Shown here: positions 8,654 through 17,402 of the stretch, piece by piece | How the letters are laid out: each line of letters opens with the position of its first letter | How positions within the stretch are numbered: position 1 is the stretch's first letter | Assembly (NCBI GenBank): GCA_905479065.1 | Contig: CAJQLB010000037.1 | Location: 1-56,177, forward strand | Reading direction: 5' to 3' | DNA length: 56,177 bases | Source: an uncultured Flavobacteriaceae bacterium | GTDB taxonomy: Bacteria > Bacteroidota > Bacteroidia > Flavobacteriales > Flavobacteriaceae | Position numbers and translations under genes: made by a program | Notes under the pieces: generated by a model | What the model saw: the letters and a program-made list of their open reading frames with translations, nothing else | Told to the model about the DNA's origin: nothing | The model's database searches: none

Positions 8654-9694
8654 ATGAATTTTACCCAAATTTTAATAGATTGGTATTCAATTTATAAACG
8701 AGATTTACCTTGGAGACAACATAAGGAGCCCTATTTCATTTGGCTCTCTGAAATTATCATGCAGCAAACCCAAATTGCACAAGGACTACCGTACTATATA
8801 AAGTTTACAGCTGCTTATCCGACTATTTTTGCACTTGCCGCAGCTGATGAAGAAACAATACTAAAATTGTGGCAAGGTTTGGGGTATTATTCTAGGGCTC
8901 GAAACTTGCATGATACAGCAAAACACATTGCATATGAATTAGATGGTGTATTCCCTGAAGATTACGATTCACTGATAAAACTCAAGGGTGTTGGAGATTA
9001 CACTGCGAGTGCTATTGCCTCAATTTGTTATGATGCTCAAACAGCTGTTGTTGACGGTAACGTTTACAGAGTACTTAGTCGTTATTTTGGAATTCATATA
9101 CCTATTAATTCATCAATAGGAATTAAGTATTTTAAAGAATTAGCTCAATCGTTGCTGCCAAGAAACAATGTTGGCAATTATAATCAAGCAATTATGGATT
9201 TTGGCTCAAGTCAATGTAAACCAAATAACCCAGATTGTTTAACATGTCCTTTAAACAATGGATGTATGGCTTTAAACAAGTCACAGGTTAAAACGCTTCC
9301 AGTAAAAGACAAAAAGATAAAAATTAAGAAAAAGTTTTTTAATTTTTTGGTATTTCTCTCAGAGGAAGGTGAAACAATTTTAGAAAAGCGCACGAGTGAC
9401 GGTATCTGGAAAAACATGTATCAATTTCCGCTAATTGAATCCAAATCAAAATTGTCTACCACAAATTTTGAATTAAGTAAAGGGATTAAACAAAGATTAC
9501 CCCAAACGCACTATTCCATTACTTTATTTAATGAAAAAGAGATTGTTCATAAATTATCACACCAACATTTGTATACGAGTTTTTGGATAATAAACGTGAA
9601 ATCAATTAAAAATAATGCTATCTCAACAGAGATTATACATAAATATCCTGTTCCGATTCTAATTAGTCGTTTTATTGATTCCTTTGGCTTTTAA
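8654..9694 (+). CDS. mutY: A/G-specific adenine DNA glycosylase
   Basis: A 346-residue MutY that removes adenine mispaired with 8-oxoguanine. Motifs are LPWRQHKEPYFIWLSEIIMQ (catalytic Glu), the helix-hairpin-helix LKGVGDYTASAIAS, and VVDGNVYRVLSR (catalytic Asp). The four-cysteine iron-sulfur loop C-x6-C-x2-C-x5-C lies around CKPNNPDCLTCPLNNGC. The C-terminal ~120 residues are the NUDIX-like 8-oxoG recognition domain (EKRTSDGIWKNMYQFPL, HKLSHQHL). It begins a plus-strand run followed by ssb and gldE/gldD, although an 83-bp gap to ssb may hold a separate promoter. Confidence 0.96.
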   Translation: MNFTQILIDWYSIYKRDLPWRQHKEPYFIWLSEIIMQQTQIAQGLPYYIKFTAAYPTIFALAAADEETILKLWQGLGYYSRARNLHDTAKHIAYELDGVFPEDYDSLIKLKGVGDYTASAIASICYDAQTAVVDGNVYRVLSRYFGIHIPINSSIGIKYFKELAQSLLPRNNVGNYNQAIMDFGSSQCKPNNPDCLTCPLNNGCMALNKSQVKTLPVKDKKIKIKKKFFNFLVFLSEEGETILEKRTSDGIWKNMYQFPLIESKSKLSTTNFELSKGIKQRLPQTHYSITLFNEKEIVHKLSHQHLYTSFWIINVKSIKNNAISTEIIHKYPVPILISRFIDSFGF

Positions 9695-9742
9695 TGAATT
9701 ATTAAATTTTGAGTATTTTTAAGAGAGTATCATAAAAACCAT

Positions 9743-9750
9743 TAATTTTG
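9743..9750 (+). promoter_or_regulatory. Possible -7 element TAATTTTG for ssb
   Basis: Matches TAnnTTTG 27 bp before the ssb ATG, in the mutY-ssb spacer. It may give ssb a promoter separate from mutY. AT-rich context makes a chance match possible. Confidence 0.35.
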
Positions 9751-9777
9751 AGTTATAAGTAAATCTAAATTATAATT

Positions 9778-10209
9778 ATGTCAGGAACATTAAATAAAGT
9801 CATGCTTATTGGGCATTTAGGGGATGGAGTAAAAATGCATTATTTTGATGGAGGAAATTGTATTGGACGTTTTCCTCTTGCAACAAACGAAGTTTACACA
9901 AATAAGCAAACAAATGAACGCGTCACAAATACTGAATGGCACAATATTGTTGTTCGAAATAAAGCCGCTGAAATTTGTGAGAAATACCTTAGTAAAGGAG
10001 ATAAAGTTTACATTGAAGGTCGTCTCAAAACGCGTAAATGGCAGGATGACAAAGGTCAAGATCGCTATTCAACAGAAATTCATTGCACAGAATTTACATT
10101 TTTAAATAATCGTAATGATAATTCTGAGTCTCTTGGTCAATCAACATCTCCTGCAACGAAGCCTGCTCAAAGTGATCTTGTCGACACTAATGATGATTTG
10201 CCGTTTTAA
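9778..10209 (+). CDS. ssb: Single-stranded DNA-binding protein
   Basis: A 143-residue SSB. The N-terminal OB fold covers residues 1-105, with MSGTLNKVMLIGHLGDG, WHNIVVRNKAAE and YIEGRLKTRKWQDDKGQDRY. A short disordered linker follows, ending in the acidic tip NDDLPF that recruits replication and repair partners. It protects ssDNA in replication, recombination and repair. It is directly followed by gldE (21-bp gap). The same DDLPF tip recurs on the DUF3127 protein ending at 31151. Confidence 0.95.
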   Translation: MSGTLNKVMLIGHLGDGVKMHYFDGGNCIGRFPLATNEVYTNKQTNERVTNTEWHNIVVRNKAAEICEKYLSKGDKVYIEGRLKTRKWQDDKGQDRYSTEIHCTEFTFLNNRNDNSESLGQSTSPATKPAQSDLVDTNDDLPF

Positions 10210-10230
10210 TTTAATTGAAAGCTTATAAAA

Positions 10231-11541
10231 TTGGACCCTGAACCCATCAGTTTATTTTTTAATGTTTTAGAATTTGAAACGTCAGTGATTATTGGGGTAA
10301 TTCTACTCTTAGTACTACTGCTATTCTCAGCATTAGTGTCAGGAGCTGAAGTGGCACTTTTTTCTTTAACCCCTACAGATTTAAATGAGAACTCAGAAAA
10401 TTACTCAAAGCGTTTAGACATTATTTCAAAATTACTAGACAGCCCAAAGAAATTACTTGCGACGATTCTTGTTGCCAATAATTTTATAAATATTGCAATT
10501 GTTCTCTTATTTGCTTATCTCGGAAACTTTATTTTTGAAGATATTTCTTCTTTACTGATACGCTTTATTGTCGAAGTGTTACTTGTCACCTTTTTGATTT
10601 TATTTTTTGGAGAAATATTGCCAAAAATTTATGCGAGTAGAAATAGAATTAAGTTTGTAAAATTCATGGCATATCCTTTGAGATTTTTGGATATTATTAT
10701 TTCACCATTAAGCCTTCCGATGAGGCGTGTAACCATTGCGATACAGAAAACACTTGGAAAACAAAAATCAAGCTTAAGTGTTGATCAGTTATCCCAAGCT
10801 TTGGAATTGGCAAGTGAAGATGATACCACAAAAGAAGAGCAAAAAATACTACAGGGAATTGTTTCTTTTGGCAATACAGACACAAAGCAAGTTATGCAGC
10901 CAAGAATTGACATTTTCGCATTGGATGAATCTTTAAAATTTTCGGAAATATTTCCTGATATTATTAAAAATGGATTTTCGAGAATTCCTGTTTTTAAAGA
11001 TAACATAGACGCTATTGTAGGTGTTCTTTATGCGAAAGATTTACTTCCTCATTTAAGTAGGAAGGAATTTGATTGGAATTCCTTATTAAGAGCGCCTTTT
11101 TTCGTCCCAGAAAATAAAAAACTAGATGATTTAATGGTTGAATTTCAGGAAAAAAAGGTTCATTTAGCTATTGTTGTCGATGAGTACGGAGGAACTTCAG
11201 GAATCGTTTCTTTAGAAGATGTTATTGAAGAAATAGTTGGAGATATTAGTGATGAATTTGATGACGATGATATAACATTTTCAAAGATAGATGATTATAA
11301 TTTTGTTTTTGAGGGGAAAACAAACCTTAAAGATTTTTATCGAATTACAAAAATTGAGGATGAGAGTATTTTTGAAATTGATAAAGGAGAATCGGAGACA
11401 ATTGCAGGTTTTGTTCTCGAAATCTCAGGAGGATTTCCAAAAAAAGGCAGTAAAATAAATTTTAAAAACTTTCAATTTTTAGTTGAGGCCATTGATAAAA
11501 AACGAATTAGACAAATAAAAGTAACTTTACCAAACTTATGA
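10231..11541 (+). CDS. gldE: Gliding motility-associated protein GldE (CNNM/CBS membrane protein)
   Basis: The 436-residue product has an N-terminal CNNM-type membrane domain with about four hydrophobic segments (residues ~18-155, including GAEVALFSL). A tandem CBS pair follows (~200-325, MQPRIDIFALD to VVDEYGGTSGIVSLEDVIEEIVGDI), then a CorC_HlyC domain (~345-430). This is the CorC/HlyC transporter-associated layout. Identification as GldE rests on this layout together with direct overlap with gldD. The start is a TTG (MDPEP); no ATG exists in the N-terminal region. In F. johnsoniae GldE supports gliding; its exact biochemical role is unsettled. Confidence 0.9.
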   Translation: MDPEPISLFFNVLEFETSVIIGVILLLVLLLFSALVSGAEVALFSLTPTDLNENSENYSKRLDIISKLLDSPKKLLATILVANNFINIAIVLLFAYLGNFIFEDISSLLIRFIVEVLLVTFLILFFGEILPKIYASRNRIKFVKFMAYPLRFLDIIISPLSLPMRRVTIAIQKTLGKQKSSLSVDQLSQALELASEDDTTKEEQKILQGIVSFGNTDTKQVMQPRIDIFALDESLKFSEIFPDIIKNGFSRIPVFKDNIDAIVGVLYAKDLLPHLSRKEFDWNSLLRAPFFVPENKKLDDLMVEFQEKKVHLAIVVDEYGGTSGIVSLEDVIEEIVGDISDEFDDDDITFSKIDDYNFVFEGKTNLKDFYRITKIEDESIFEIDKGESETIAGFVLEISGGFPKKGSKINFKNFQFLVEAIDKKRIRQIKVTLPNL

Positions 11542-12116
11542 AGCGTTTAATTTTTTTAACAGGTTGCTTAGTATTCTTGTCTTGTAAAAATGATTCTATA
11601 CCAAAACCTAAAGGTTTTTTACGCCTGGAGTATCCAAATGCAGCGTACTCAGAAACTGATAAGAGTCTGCCGTTTACATTTGAAAAAAACAATTTATCAA
11701 AGACCACTTTAAAAGTAACAAACTCTGGAAAGAACCAATCAGTTGCTATTAATATGTCCTATCCTTTACTTAAAGGGACTATTTATTTAACCTACAAACG
11801 AATAACAAATTTAGATTTAAATAGATACCTAATTGACGCTAAAAACATAACACAAAAACACGCTCAAAAAGCAGACGCAATAATTGAGCAACCTTATATG
11901 GACAATGTGAAGAATGTTTATGGAATGTTGTATGAAATTGATGGAAATGTAGCTTCTCAATCTCAATTTTATGTAACAGATAGTTTACATCATTTTGTGA
12001 CTGGTTCGGTATATTTTTTTGCTAAACCAAATTATGATTCTATTTTGCCTGCCGCAAATTATTTGAAAAAAGATATTCAGCATATTATGGAAACCATCAC
12101 ATGGAATAGTGACTAA
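11538..12116 (+). CDS. gldD: Gliding motility lipoprotein GldD
   Basis: This 192-residue protein has a lipoprotein signal (MKRLIFLTGCLVFLSCKNDS, lipobox LSC) and the characteristic KPKGFLRLEYPNAAY segment of GldD. The remainder is mixed alpha/beta with no catalytic motif visible. Its ATG overlaps the gldE stop (ATGA), indicating translational coupling. Known F. johnsoniae gldD mutants do not glide, but the molecular function is unknown. Together with the T9SS-tail protein at the right edge, it indicates a T9SS/gliding-capable lineage. Confidence 0.9.
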   Translation: MKRLIFLTGCLVFLSCKNDSIPKPKGFLRLEYPNAAYSETDKSLPFTFEKNNLSKTTLKVTNSGKNQSVAINMSYPLLKGTIYLTYKRITNLDLNRYLIDAKNITQKHAQKADAIIEQPYMDNVKNVYGMLYEIDGNVASQSQFYVTDSLHHFVTGSVYFFAKPNYDSILPAANYLKKDIQHIMETITWNSD

Positions 12117-12185
12117 GAGTTGCTTAGAACGCAACCTTTTCTTATTCCAAGCGTCTGATATATAATTCATACTTAAAATAAAAAA

Positions 12186-12722
12186 ATGAAAGCAAAACTG
12201 TTAACAATATTATTATGTGTAACGTTCGTGACATTTTCTCAAGAAAATGAAGATAATATCCAAACTCATGAATTACGTTTAGATGGTCTTAAATTACTAG
12301 CAGGACCAATTGCGGAAGCTTCTTATGAATTTGTAAAAAATGAAAATTCAGGATATGGAGTTTCTATTTTTGTGAATCTTGGATCAGATTCACCTGTTTG
12401 GGTTGAAAATTTTTCGATAACGCCTTTTTACCGTTATTACTTTTTTAACAAGGAAGATTACGGAGCGAAAGGGTTTTTTGTTGAAGGTTTTGGGAAATTG
12501 TCGTTTGGAGATAATTCCTATGAAAATATTAATTATAATAATGATCGTGACGAAGAAAATTTCACTGATTTGTCATTAGGAATGGCACTCGGTCAAAAAT
12601 GGGTAAATAAAAATGGTTTTGTTTTTGAACTCCTTTTAGGAGTGAGCAGAACCTTAGGAACAAATTCTGCTGGACCTGAAGCTTATTTACGAGGAGGGCT
12701 TTCTGTGGGGTACAGATTTTAA
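12186..12722 (+). CDS. Small secreted/outer-membrane beta-barrel-like protein, unknown function
   Basis: The 178-residue product has a signal peptide (MKAKLLTILLCVTFVTFSQ) and a body made of amphipathic strands ending in the aromatic GGLSVGYRF. A C-terminal Phe after Tyr-Arg is typical of outer-membrane barrels. Its pattern (LKLLAGPIAEASYEFV, FSITPFYRYYFFN, FVEGFGKLSFG) recalls DUF3575-type barrels found in Bacteroidota, but I cannot confirm the family. It overlaps the following EamA permease gene by one base (TAATG), so the two are probably co-transcribed. Confidence 0.75.
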   Translation: MKAKLLTILLCVTFVTFSQENEDNIQTHELRLDGLKLLAGPIAEASYEFVKNENSGYGVSIFVNLGSDSPVWVENFSITPFYRYYFFNKEDYGAKGFFVEGFGKLSFGDNSYENINYNNDRDEENFTDLSLGMALGQKWVNKNGFVFELLLGVSRTLGTNSAGPEAYLRGGLSVGYRF

Positions 12723-13606
12723 TGAACATTCTTTCCAATAATAAAAAGTGGATGATATTAGTCATTCTCTCAATTATTTGGGGAAGCTCTTTCATACTAA
12801 TAAAAAAGGGTTTAATTGGACTTTCTCCGACACAATTGGGTGCCCTAAGAGTGATAATTTCTGCATTTTTCATTTTTATTTTTGGCCTTCATACCTTAAA
12901 AAAAATTCCCAAAGCAAAGTGGAAATGGCTAATTGTATCAGGATTTCTAGGAACATTTTTTCCTGTCTTCTTGTTTGCTTTTGCTGAAACCGAGATAGAT
13001 AGTTCAACTACCTCTATTTTGAATTCACTGGTTCCTTTAAATACCATGTTATTAGGGTTTGCGATATTTAAAATTTCCTCTTCAAAACGACAAGTGTTGG
13101 GTGTTATTATAGGGTTTTCTGGGACTGCATTATTAATTATGAGTGGTTCTAAATTAAATCCTGATCAAAATTATATGTATGCGAGCTTTGTATTATTATC
13201 TGGGATTTTTTATGGATTGAATGTGAATATTATAAAGCGTTATTTACAAGATGTTACGTCTGTAAGTATTGTGTTTGGTAATTTTGTAGCAATCATTATA
13301 CCTGCTTGTTTGGTGCTAATATGGACTGATTTTTTTGAAAATAATATTTTTAAAAATATAATCATCATGAAATCAATAGGTTATGTGGTTATCCTTTCCT
13401 TATTTGGTACAGTACTAGCAAAGATATTATTTAATAAATTAGTCCAAATGGCAACACCTGTTTTTGCGTCTTCAGTTACTTACTTGATGCCAGTAGTTGC
13501 TATTGGGTGGGGAGTATTGGATGGTGAATTGTTTAACTTAATTCAAGGCTTTGCAGCCTTACTGATTCTGTTAGGAGTCTATCTATCTCATAAAATTAAG
13601 GCATAA
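12722..13606 (+). CDS. EamA-family (DMT superfamily) permease
   Basis: A 294-residue inner-membrane protein with ten hydrophobic segments in two EamA repeats. The first begins ILSIIWGSSFILIKKGL, a typical start of the family; the second begins near ASFVLLSGIFYGLNVNIIKRY. Family members export amino acids or other metabolites; the substrate here is unknown. Translation is coupled to the preceding barrel-like gene by a TAATG overlap. The last codons lie inside the long palindromic terminator. Confidence 0.88.
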   Translation: MNILSNNKKWMILVILSIIWGSSFILIKKGLIGLSPTQLGALRVIISAFFIFIFGLHTLKKIPKAKWKWLIVSGFLGTFFPVFLFAFAETEIDSSTTSILNSLVPLNTMLLGFAIFKISSSKRQVLGVIIGFSGTALLIMSGSKLNPDQNYMYASFVLLSGIFYGLNVNIIKRYLQDVTSVSIVFGNFVAIIIPACLVLIWTDFFENNIFKNIIIMKSIGYVVILSLFGTVLAKILFNKLVQMATPVFASSVTYLMPVVAIGWGVLDGELFNLIQGFAALLILLGVYLSHKIKA

Positions 13607-13647
13607 AAAAACCGAAGTATTTACTTCGGTTTTTTTATGCCTTAATT
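13594..13647. terminator. 26-bp perfect palindrome, bidirectional terminator
   Basis: Left arm 13594-13619 and right arm 13622-13647 are exact reverse complements with a two-base loop. The core contains ACCGAAGTA preceded by an A-run and mirrored by a T-run. It ends the EamA gene (plus), whose stop codon is inside the left arm, and the M16 gene (minus), whose stop is 6 bp beyond the right arm. Confidence 0.85.
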
Positions 13648-13652
13648 AACTA

Positions 13653-15743
13653 TTACTTAAAATCTTCTCCTGTCACACCCTCGTTCAATTTAGTCTCGAT
13701 AGTTTCAAAAATAAAAGATTGTGGACCTGTTGTGATTTTCATTGTGTACGGTGTCATTACACCATCTAATTCTTTATAATTAGAAAAATCTGTAACAGTG
13801 GTGATAGACTGGCCTTGAGCTTCACTGGTTTCTTCAGTTCGCACTAAATAACTCGTGTTGACGTCATAGTATCTTACAGAAGATTTGTCATCTTTAGTTA
13901 GAATGATTTTATAAACATCTTTACCGTCTATGTCCGTTTTACTTTCTAATTTCAAAGATGATGGCTCCATGAATAGTTCTTCAAATAACCCTTTTGTTGA
14001 TTTTCTTGAAGATAGTGTCGCATCATCCATGGGTACTTTTCTTCCTTGTTGTTCCATGTATCCGTTTTCACCATTAAATTTTTGCTTCATTAAAGTTCCC
14101 ATACCCTCGGCAATTAATTCCATTGAAAATTTATTTGGAGACATTTGCTTGATTATGGCTTTCGGTTTAAAAGGTGCTCCAGGAATTGTCACTTCTGCAT
14201 TAACCAGGATAGAGTTAATGCTCCTTAAATTCTCTTCTCCTCCAATGGCTGTTATGTAATTTTTAACTACTGTTTCCGCTGTTAATCCTTCGGGCAATGG
14301 TTTTGAAAATACTGGTTTTTCAACACTGTTAGCATCTTTGTCAAAGAATTTTATTGGTAATTTTTTACCATTCCATTCAATCTTTTCTAAATTATCGACA
14401 ACATCCGATCCTTTACCTACAAGTACAACACGTACATTTTCATCGCTAAAATATTTTCTTGAAACTCGCTGTACGTCTTCTACTGTTACAGCATCAATAC
14501 TTGAAATGTAGTTTTTATAAAAATCTTCAGGAAGTTTATTTGTTTTGATAGATAAGGCTCGCCTAGCAGCCACTGTCTTATCTTCAGATTGTAAAATAAA
14601 ATTTCCTAAAAACTTAGCCTTTGCGTTTACTAATAGCTCATTGTCAACTGGCTCTGATTTTATCCGTTTTATTTCTTTTAATACTTCAACGACAGCACTA
14701 TCAGTCACAGCGTTTCGAACTTTTGTAGTTACTCTGAACGATGAATTATACCAACGAGCGGTACCTAGACTAGATCTAACTCCGTATGTGTAACCATTTT
14801 TTTCTCTTAAATTCATATTTAGGTAGGATCCAAATGCGCCGCCAAGAATGTAGTTCGCTACCAAACATGCGTGGTAATCGTTGTCAGTCATTTTTAAGTC
14901 AGAAACACTCATGACAGCAAGTTCTGTTTGAACTGCATTTGGAACATCAACAAAGTTGATTTCTGTAGTGGTTACGTCTTCAAATGGGGGATATTCTGGA
15001 ATGCTTACAGAACCTGATTCCCAACCTTTCATGTATTTTTTTAAAAGTGTCTTTACTTCTTTTACTGTAATATCACCCGTGAATAGTATGAAGCCATTAG
15101 ATGGTTTGAATCGATCAGTATAAAACTGTTTTACATCCTCAAGAGATACATTATTGATGGTTTCTTCAGTTATTATTTCACCCGCAGCATGGTTTTTACC
15201 ATAAAAAACAGCACCCCTTACATTTTGTGCAATTGCAGCAGCACTATTTTCACCAGACTTAATGCCTTCAATTAGTTGTTCTTTTTCAAAATCTAACTCT
15301 GCTTGTGTAAACTTAGTTTCAAATGCTGCTTCAGCAAATAGAGAAAACACATCTTCTTGGTATTTTGTCAAGCAATAGCCAAATCCTCCATTTGGAGTAA
15401 CACTTAAGGATGCACCAAGAAAATCGACTTTTTCAGCAAATTCATCTTTTGTGCTTTTTAGCGTTTCTTTTCCTAATAAGGCGCCAGTTAATGATTGAAC
15501 GCCTGCTTTGTTACCCTCAAACACCGGTGGGTTGTTTAGGTTAAGGCTCCAACTAACAACTGGGAACTTTGTGTCTGTAGCTACCAAAACAGTTAGCCCA
15601 TTTTTTAATTTAAATTCTTTGGCATCTCTCAAGTTAACTTCTGGCGTAGGACCAGATGATGGAATTTGTGATCGATCTATTTGAGCGGTTGCAGAAAATA
15701 CAATTAAGACTGCAATCAATGTGTTTATTATATGTTTTTTCAT
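13653..15743 (-). CDS. M16-family peptidase-like subunit, non-catalytic, with C-terminal extension
   Basis: A 696-residue exported protein (signal MKKHIINTLIAVLIVFSATAQ). Residues ~40-470 form two M16 domains, but the HxxEH zinc motif is replaced by a sequence around GVQSLTGALL, so it lacks zinc ligands. It retains the substrate-binding RxxxGxxY motif (REKNGYTYG). This is the pattern of the regulatory partner in two-subunit M16 proteases. The C-terminal ~210 residues (from AETVVKNYITAIGG) look like a LolA/outer-membrane-lipoprotein-like beta domain. It lies 13 bp after the catalytic partner. Confidence 0.88.
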   Translation of the reverse strand: MKKHIINTLIAVLIVFSATAQIDRSQIPSSGPTPEVNLRDAKEFKLKNGLTVLVATDTKFPVVSWSLNLNNPPVFEGNKAGVQSLTGALLGKETLKSTKDEFAEKVDFLGASLSVTPNGGFGYCLTKYQEDVFSLFAEAAFETKFTQAELDFEKEQLIEGIKSGENSAAAIAQNVRGAVFYGKNHAAGEIITEETINNVSLEDVKQFYTDRFKPSNGFILFTGDITVKEVKTLLKKYMKGWESGSVSIPEYPPFEDVTTTEINFVDVPNAVQTELAVMSVSDLKMTDNDYHACLVANYILGGAFGSYLNMNLREKNGYTYGVRSSLGTARWYNSSFRVTTKVRNAVTDSAVVEVLKEIKRIKSEPVDNELLVNAKAKFLGNFILQSEDKTVAARRALSIKTNKLPEDFYKNYISSIDAVTVEDVQRVSRKYFSDENVRVVLVGKGSDVVDNLEKIEWNGKKLPIKFFDKDANSVEKPVFSKPLPEGLTAETVVKNYITAIGGEENLRSINSILVNAEVTIPGAPFKPKAIIKQMSPNKFSMELIAEGMGTLMKQKFNGENGYMEQQGRKVPMDDATLSSRKSTKGLFEELFMEPSSLKLESKTDIDGKDVYKIILTKDDKSSVRYYDVNTSYLVRTEETSEAQGQSITTVTDFSNYKELDGVMTPYTMKITTGPQSFIFETIETKLNEGVTGEDFK

Positions 15744-15756
15744 AACTGTAATATGT

Positions 15757-17103
15757 TTATTGTTTTGTAGTATCCTTTACAGGTTCGGTGCCTGATAGAT
15801 ATTTAATTTCAACACGTTGGTTAGGGTTTAGGTAGGTATTTGCAACGCGCTTAATATCCTCTTTTGTGATTGTTCTGTAAATATCTAACTGCTTATTGAT
15901 TCTGTTTGTATCGCCTTGCAACATATAGTATTTAGCTAAAGATGAAGCAATTCCCTCCACAGTTGAGTTTGCCTGTACGTAATTGGTCTCGAATTGGTTT
16001 TGAAGTTTTTGGTACTCTTTTTCAGAAATCAACTCTGTTTGTAATTTTTTAATTTCCTCATCCATCGTAGACTTTAAGATATCCCAGTCTGGTTCTCCTT
16101 TTATAATAGCTCCCATAGTATAGGTGCCGTAATCTTGATTTGCTTGGTTAAAGGCAAGTACCTGTAATGCTACTTTATCTTTATCTACCATACGTTTGTA
16201 CATTCTTGAACTATTACCACCTGTTAAAATAGATGAGATATAATCTAAGGTATAGGCATCTTTTTCAACAGACTTGGGAGTGATATATGAAAAAATATAA
16301 GCTGGTATTTGAATGTTAGTGTCATATTCTGTAGCATATCGAGTTTCGTCAATTGCTGGCTCTTCAATGTCTAATTTCACATTTGGTCCTGCATTATTCT
16401 CTATTGTGCCAAAATAATCCAATATTAATGATTTAGTTTCTTCAATATTAATATCACCTGTAACCACAAGTACTGCGTTGTTTGGGTTGTAATATTTTTC
16501 ATTAAAACCAATAAACTCGTCTAGTTCTGCAGCATCTAAATCATCCATAGACCCGATCACTGATCGTCCATATGGATGAACTTTAAAGAGATGATTGTCA
16601 ATACCTGTTCTGTAAATGATTTTACCATACGGGGCATTGTCAATACGTTGACGCTTTTCCTCTTTAACGACTTCATTTTGTGTGTCAACACCTATTTTTT
16701 CGATTTTAGGGTGAAGCATTCGTTCGCTTTCCATCCATAATCCTATTTCTAATTTATTGGATGGAAAAGTCTCATAATAATAAGTTCGGTCTTGTGTGGT
16801 GTTGGCATTGTTACTTCCTCCATTGGCAGACACAATATCAAACCATTTTCCTCTTTCTATATTTTCAGTACCTTCAAAAAGAAGATGCTCAAAAAAGTGA
16901 GCAAACCCTGTTCTTCCTTCAATCTCGTCTTTGGCACCAATTTGATACATAACACCAACTGTAACAACAGGTGCTGCATTTTCCTTGTGTAATATAACGT
17001 GTAGGCCGTTGTCCAAGTCGTACTCTTTAAATTCCACTTTTTGTGCTGTGCTTGTAAAGTTTACAAATACAATTGCAGCAAAAACTAATAGGCATTTTTT
17101 CAT
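15757..17103 (-). CDS. M16-family zinc metallopeptidase, catalytic subunit
   Basis: A 448-residue protein starting at ATG 17103, which gives a clean signal peptide (MKKCLLVFAAIVFVNFTSTA); an upstream ATG at 17151 would add 16 residues and break it. The inverted zinc motif HFFEH is at residues 69-73, with the distal Glu in the NEVVKEEKRQ region. A second M16 domain follows (AVLVVTGDIN onward). It should degrade peptides in the periplasm, probably as a heterodimer with the inactive partner just downstream. Confidence 0.92.
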   Translation of the reverse strand: MKKCLLVFAAIVFVNFTSTAQKVEFKEYDLDNGLHVILHKENAAPVVTVGVMYQIGAKDEIEGRTGFAHFFEHLLFEGTENIERGKWFDIVSANGGSNNANTTQDRTYYYETFPSNKLEIGLWMESERMLHPKIEKIGVDTQNEVVKEEKRQRIDNAPYGKIIYRTGIDNHLFKVHPYGRSVIGSMDDLDAAELDEFIGFNEKYYNPNNAVLVVTGDINIEETKSLILDYFGTIENNAGPNVKLDIEEPAIDETRYATEYDTNIQIPAYIFSYITPKSVEKDAYTLDYISSILTGGNSSRMYKRMVDKDKVALQVLAFNQANQDYGTYTMGAIIKGEPDWDILKSTMDEEIKKLQTELISEKEYQKLQNQFETNYVQANSTVEGIASSLAKYYMLQGDTNRINKQLDIYRTITKEDIKRVANTYLNPNQRVEIKYLSGTEPVKDTTKQ

Positions 17104-17166
17104 AATGAATTTGTTTATTAAAATTGATAAATAATATGTGCTATCAAACAAGATTTCTTAGGACTG

Positions 17167-17174
17167 CAAAAATA
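17167..17174 (-). promoter_or_regulatory. -7 element TATTTTTG for the M16 pair
   Basis: Minus-strand match to TAnnTTTG about 65 bp upstream of the M16 catalytic subunit start. Confidence 0.45.
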
Positions 17175-17330
17175 ATAAATAAAAGCAATAGTAAACTAGA
17201 CTTTTTGCATTTTACATAACAGATAAGACGTTACTAAAAAACAACTCAGTTTGTTTGAGGTAAAGATCTTACAGTAATTTTATTGTAAGGTCTAATTTGC
17301 GTGGAATACTCTTTAAAAATGGAGATTAGG

Positions 17331-17361
17331 TTTGTAGATTCATTAATTAAAAGTATATTTG
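17331..17361 (+). promoter_or_regulatory. Full Bacteroidota sigma-70 promoter for rplU-rpmA
   Basis: TTTG at 17331-17334 is followed after 19 bp by TATATTTG at 17354-17361. This fits the Bacteroidota -33 TTTG / -7 TAnnTTTG consensus with the usual ~19-bp spacing. It lies 41 bp upstream of the rplU ATG. Confidence 0.75.
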
Positions 17362-17402
17362 CACTCATTTTTGAATAAAATTAACAAAATAAACGATACG
17401 CT

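Noticed and set aside
13594-13647. Palindrome as a mobile-element end or REP-type repeat
   Set aside because: Only one copy is seen in the window and it sits exactly between two convergent stops with A/T-runs, which a bidirectional terminator explains.
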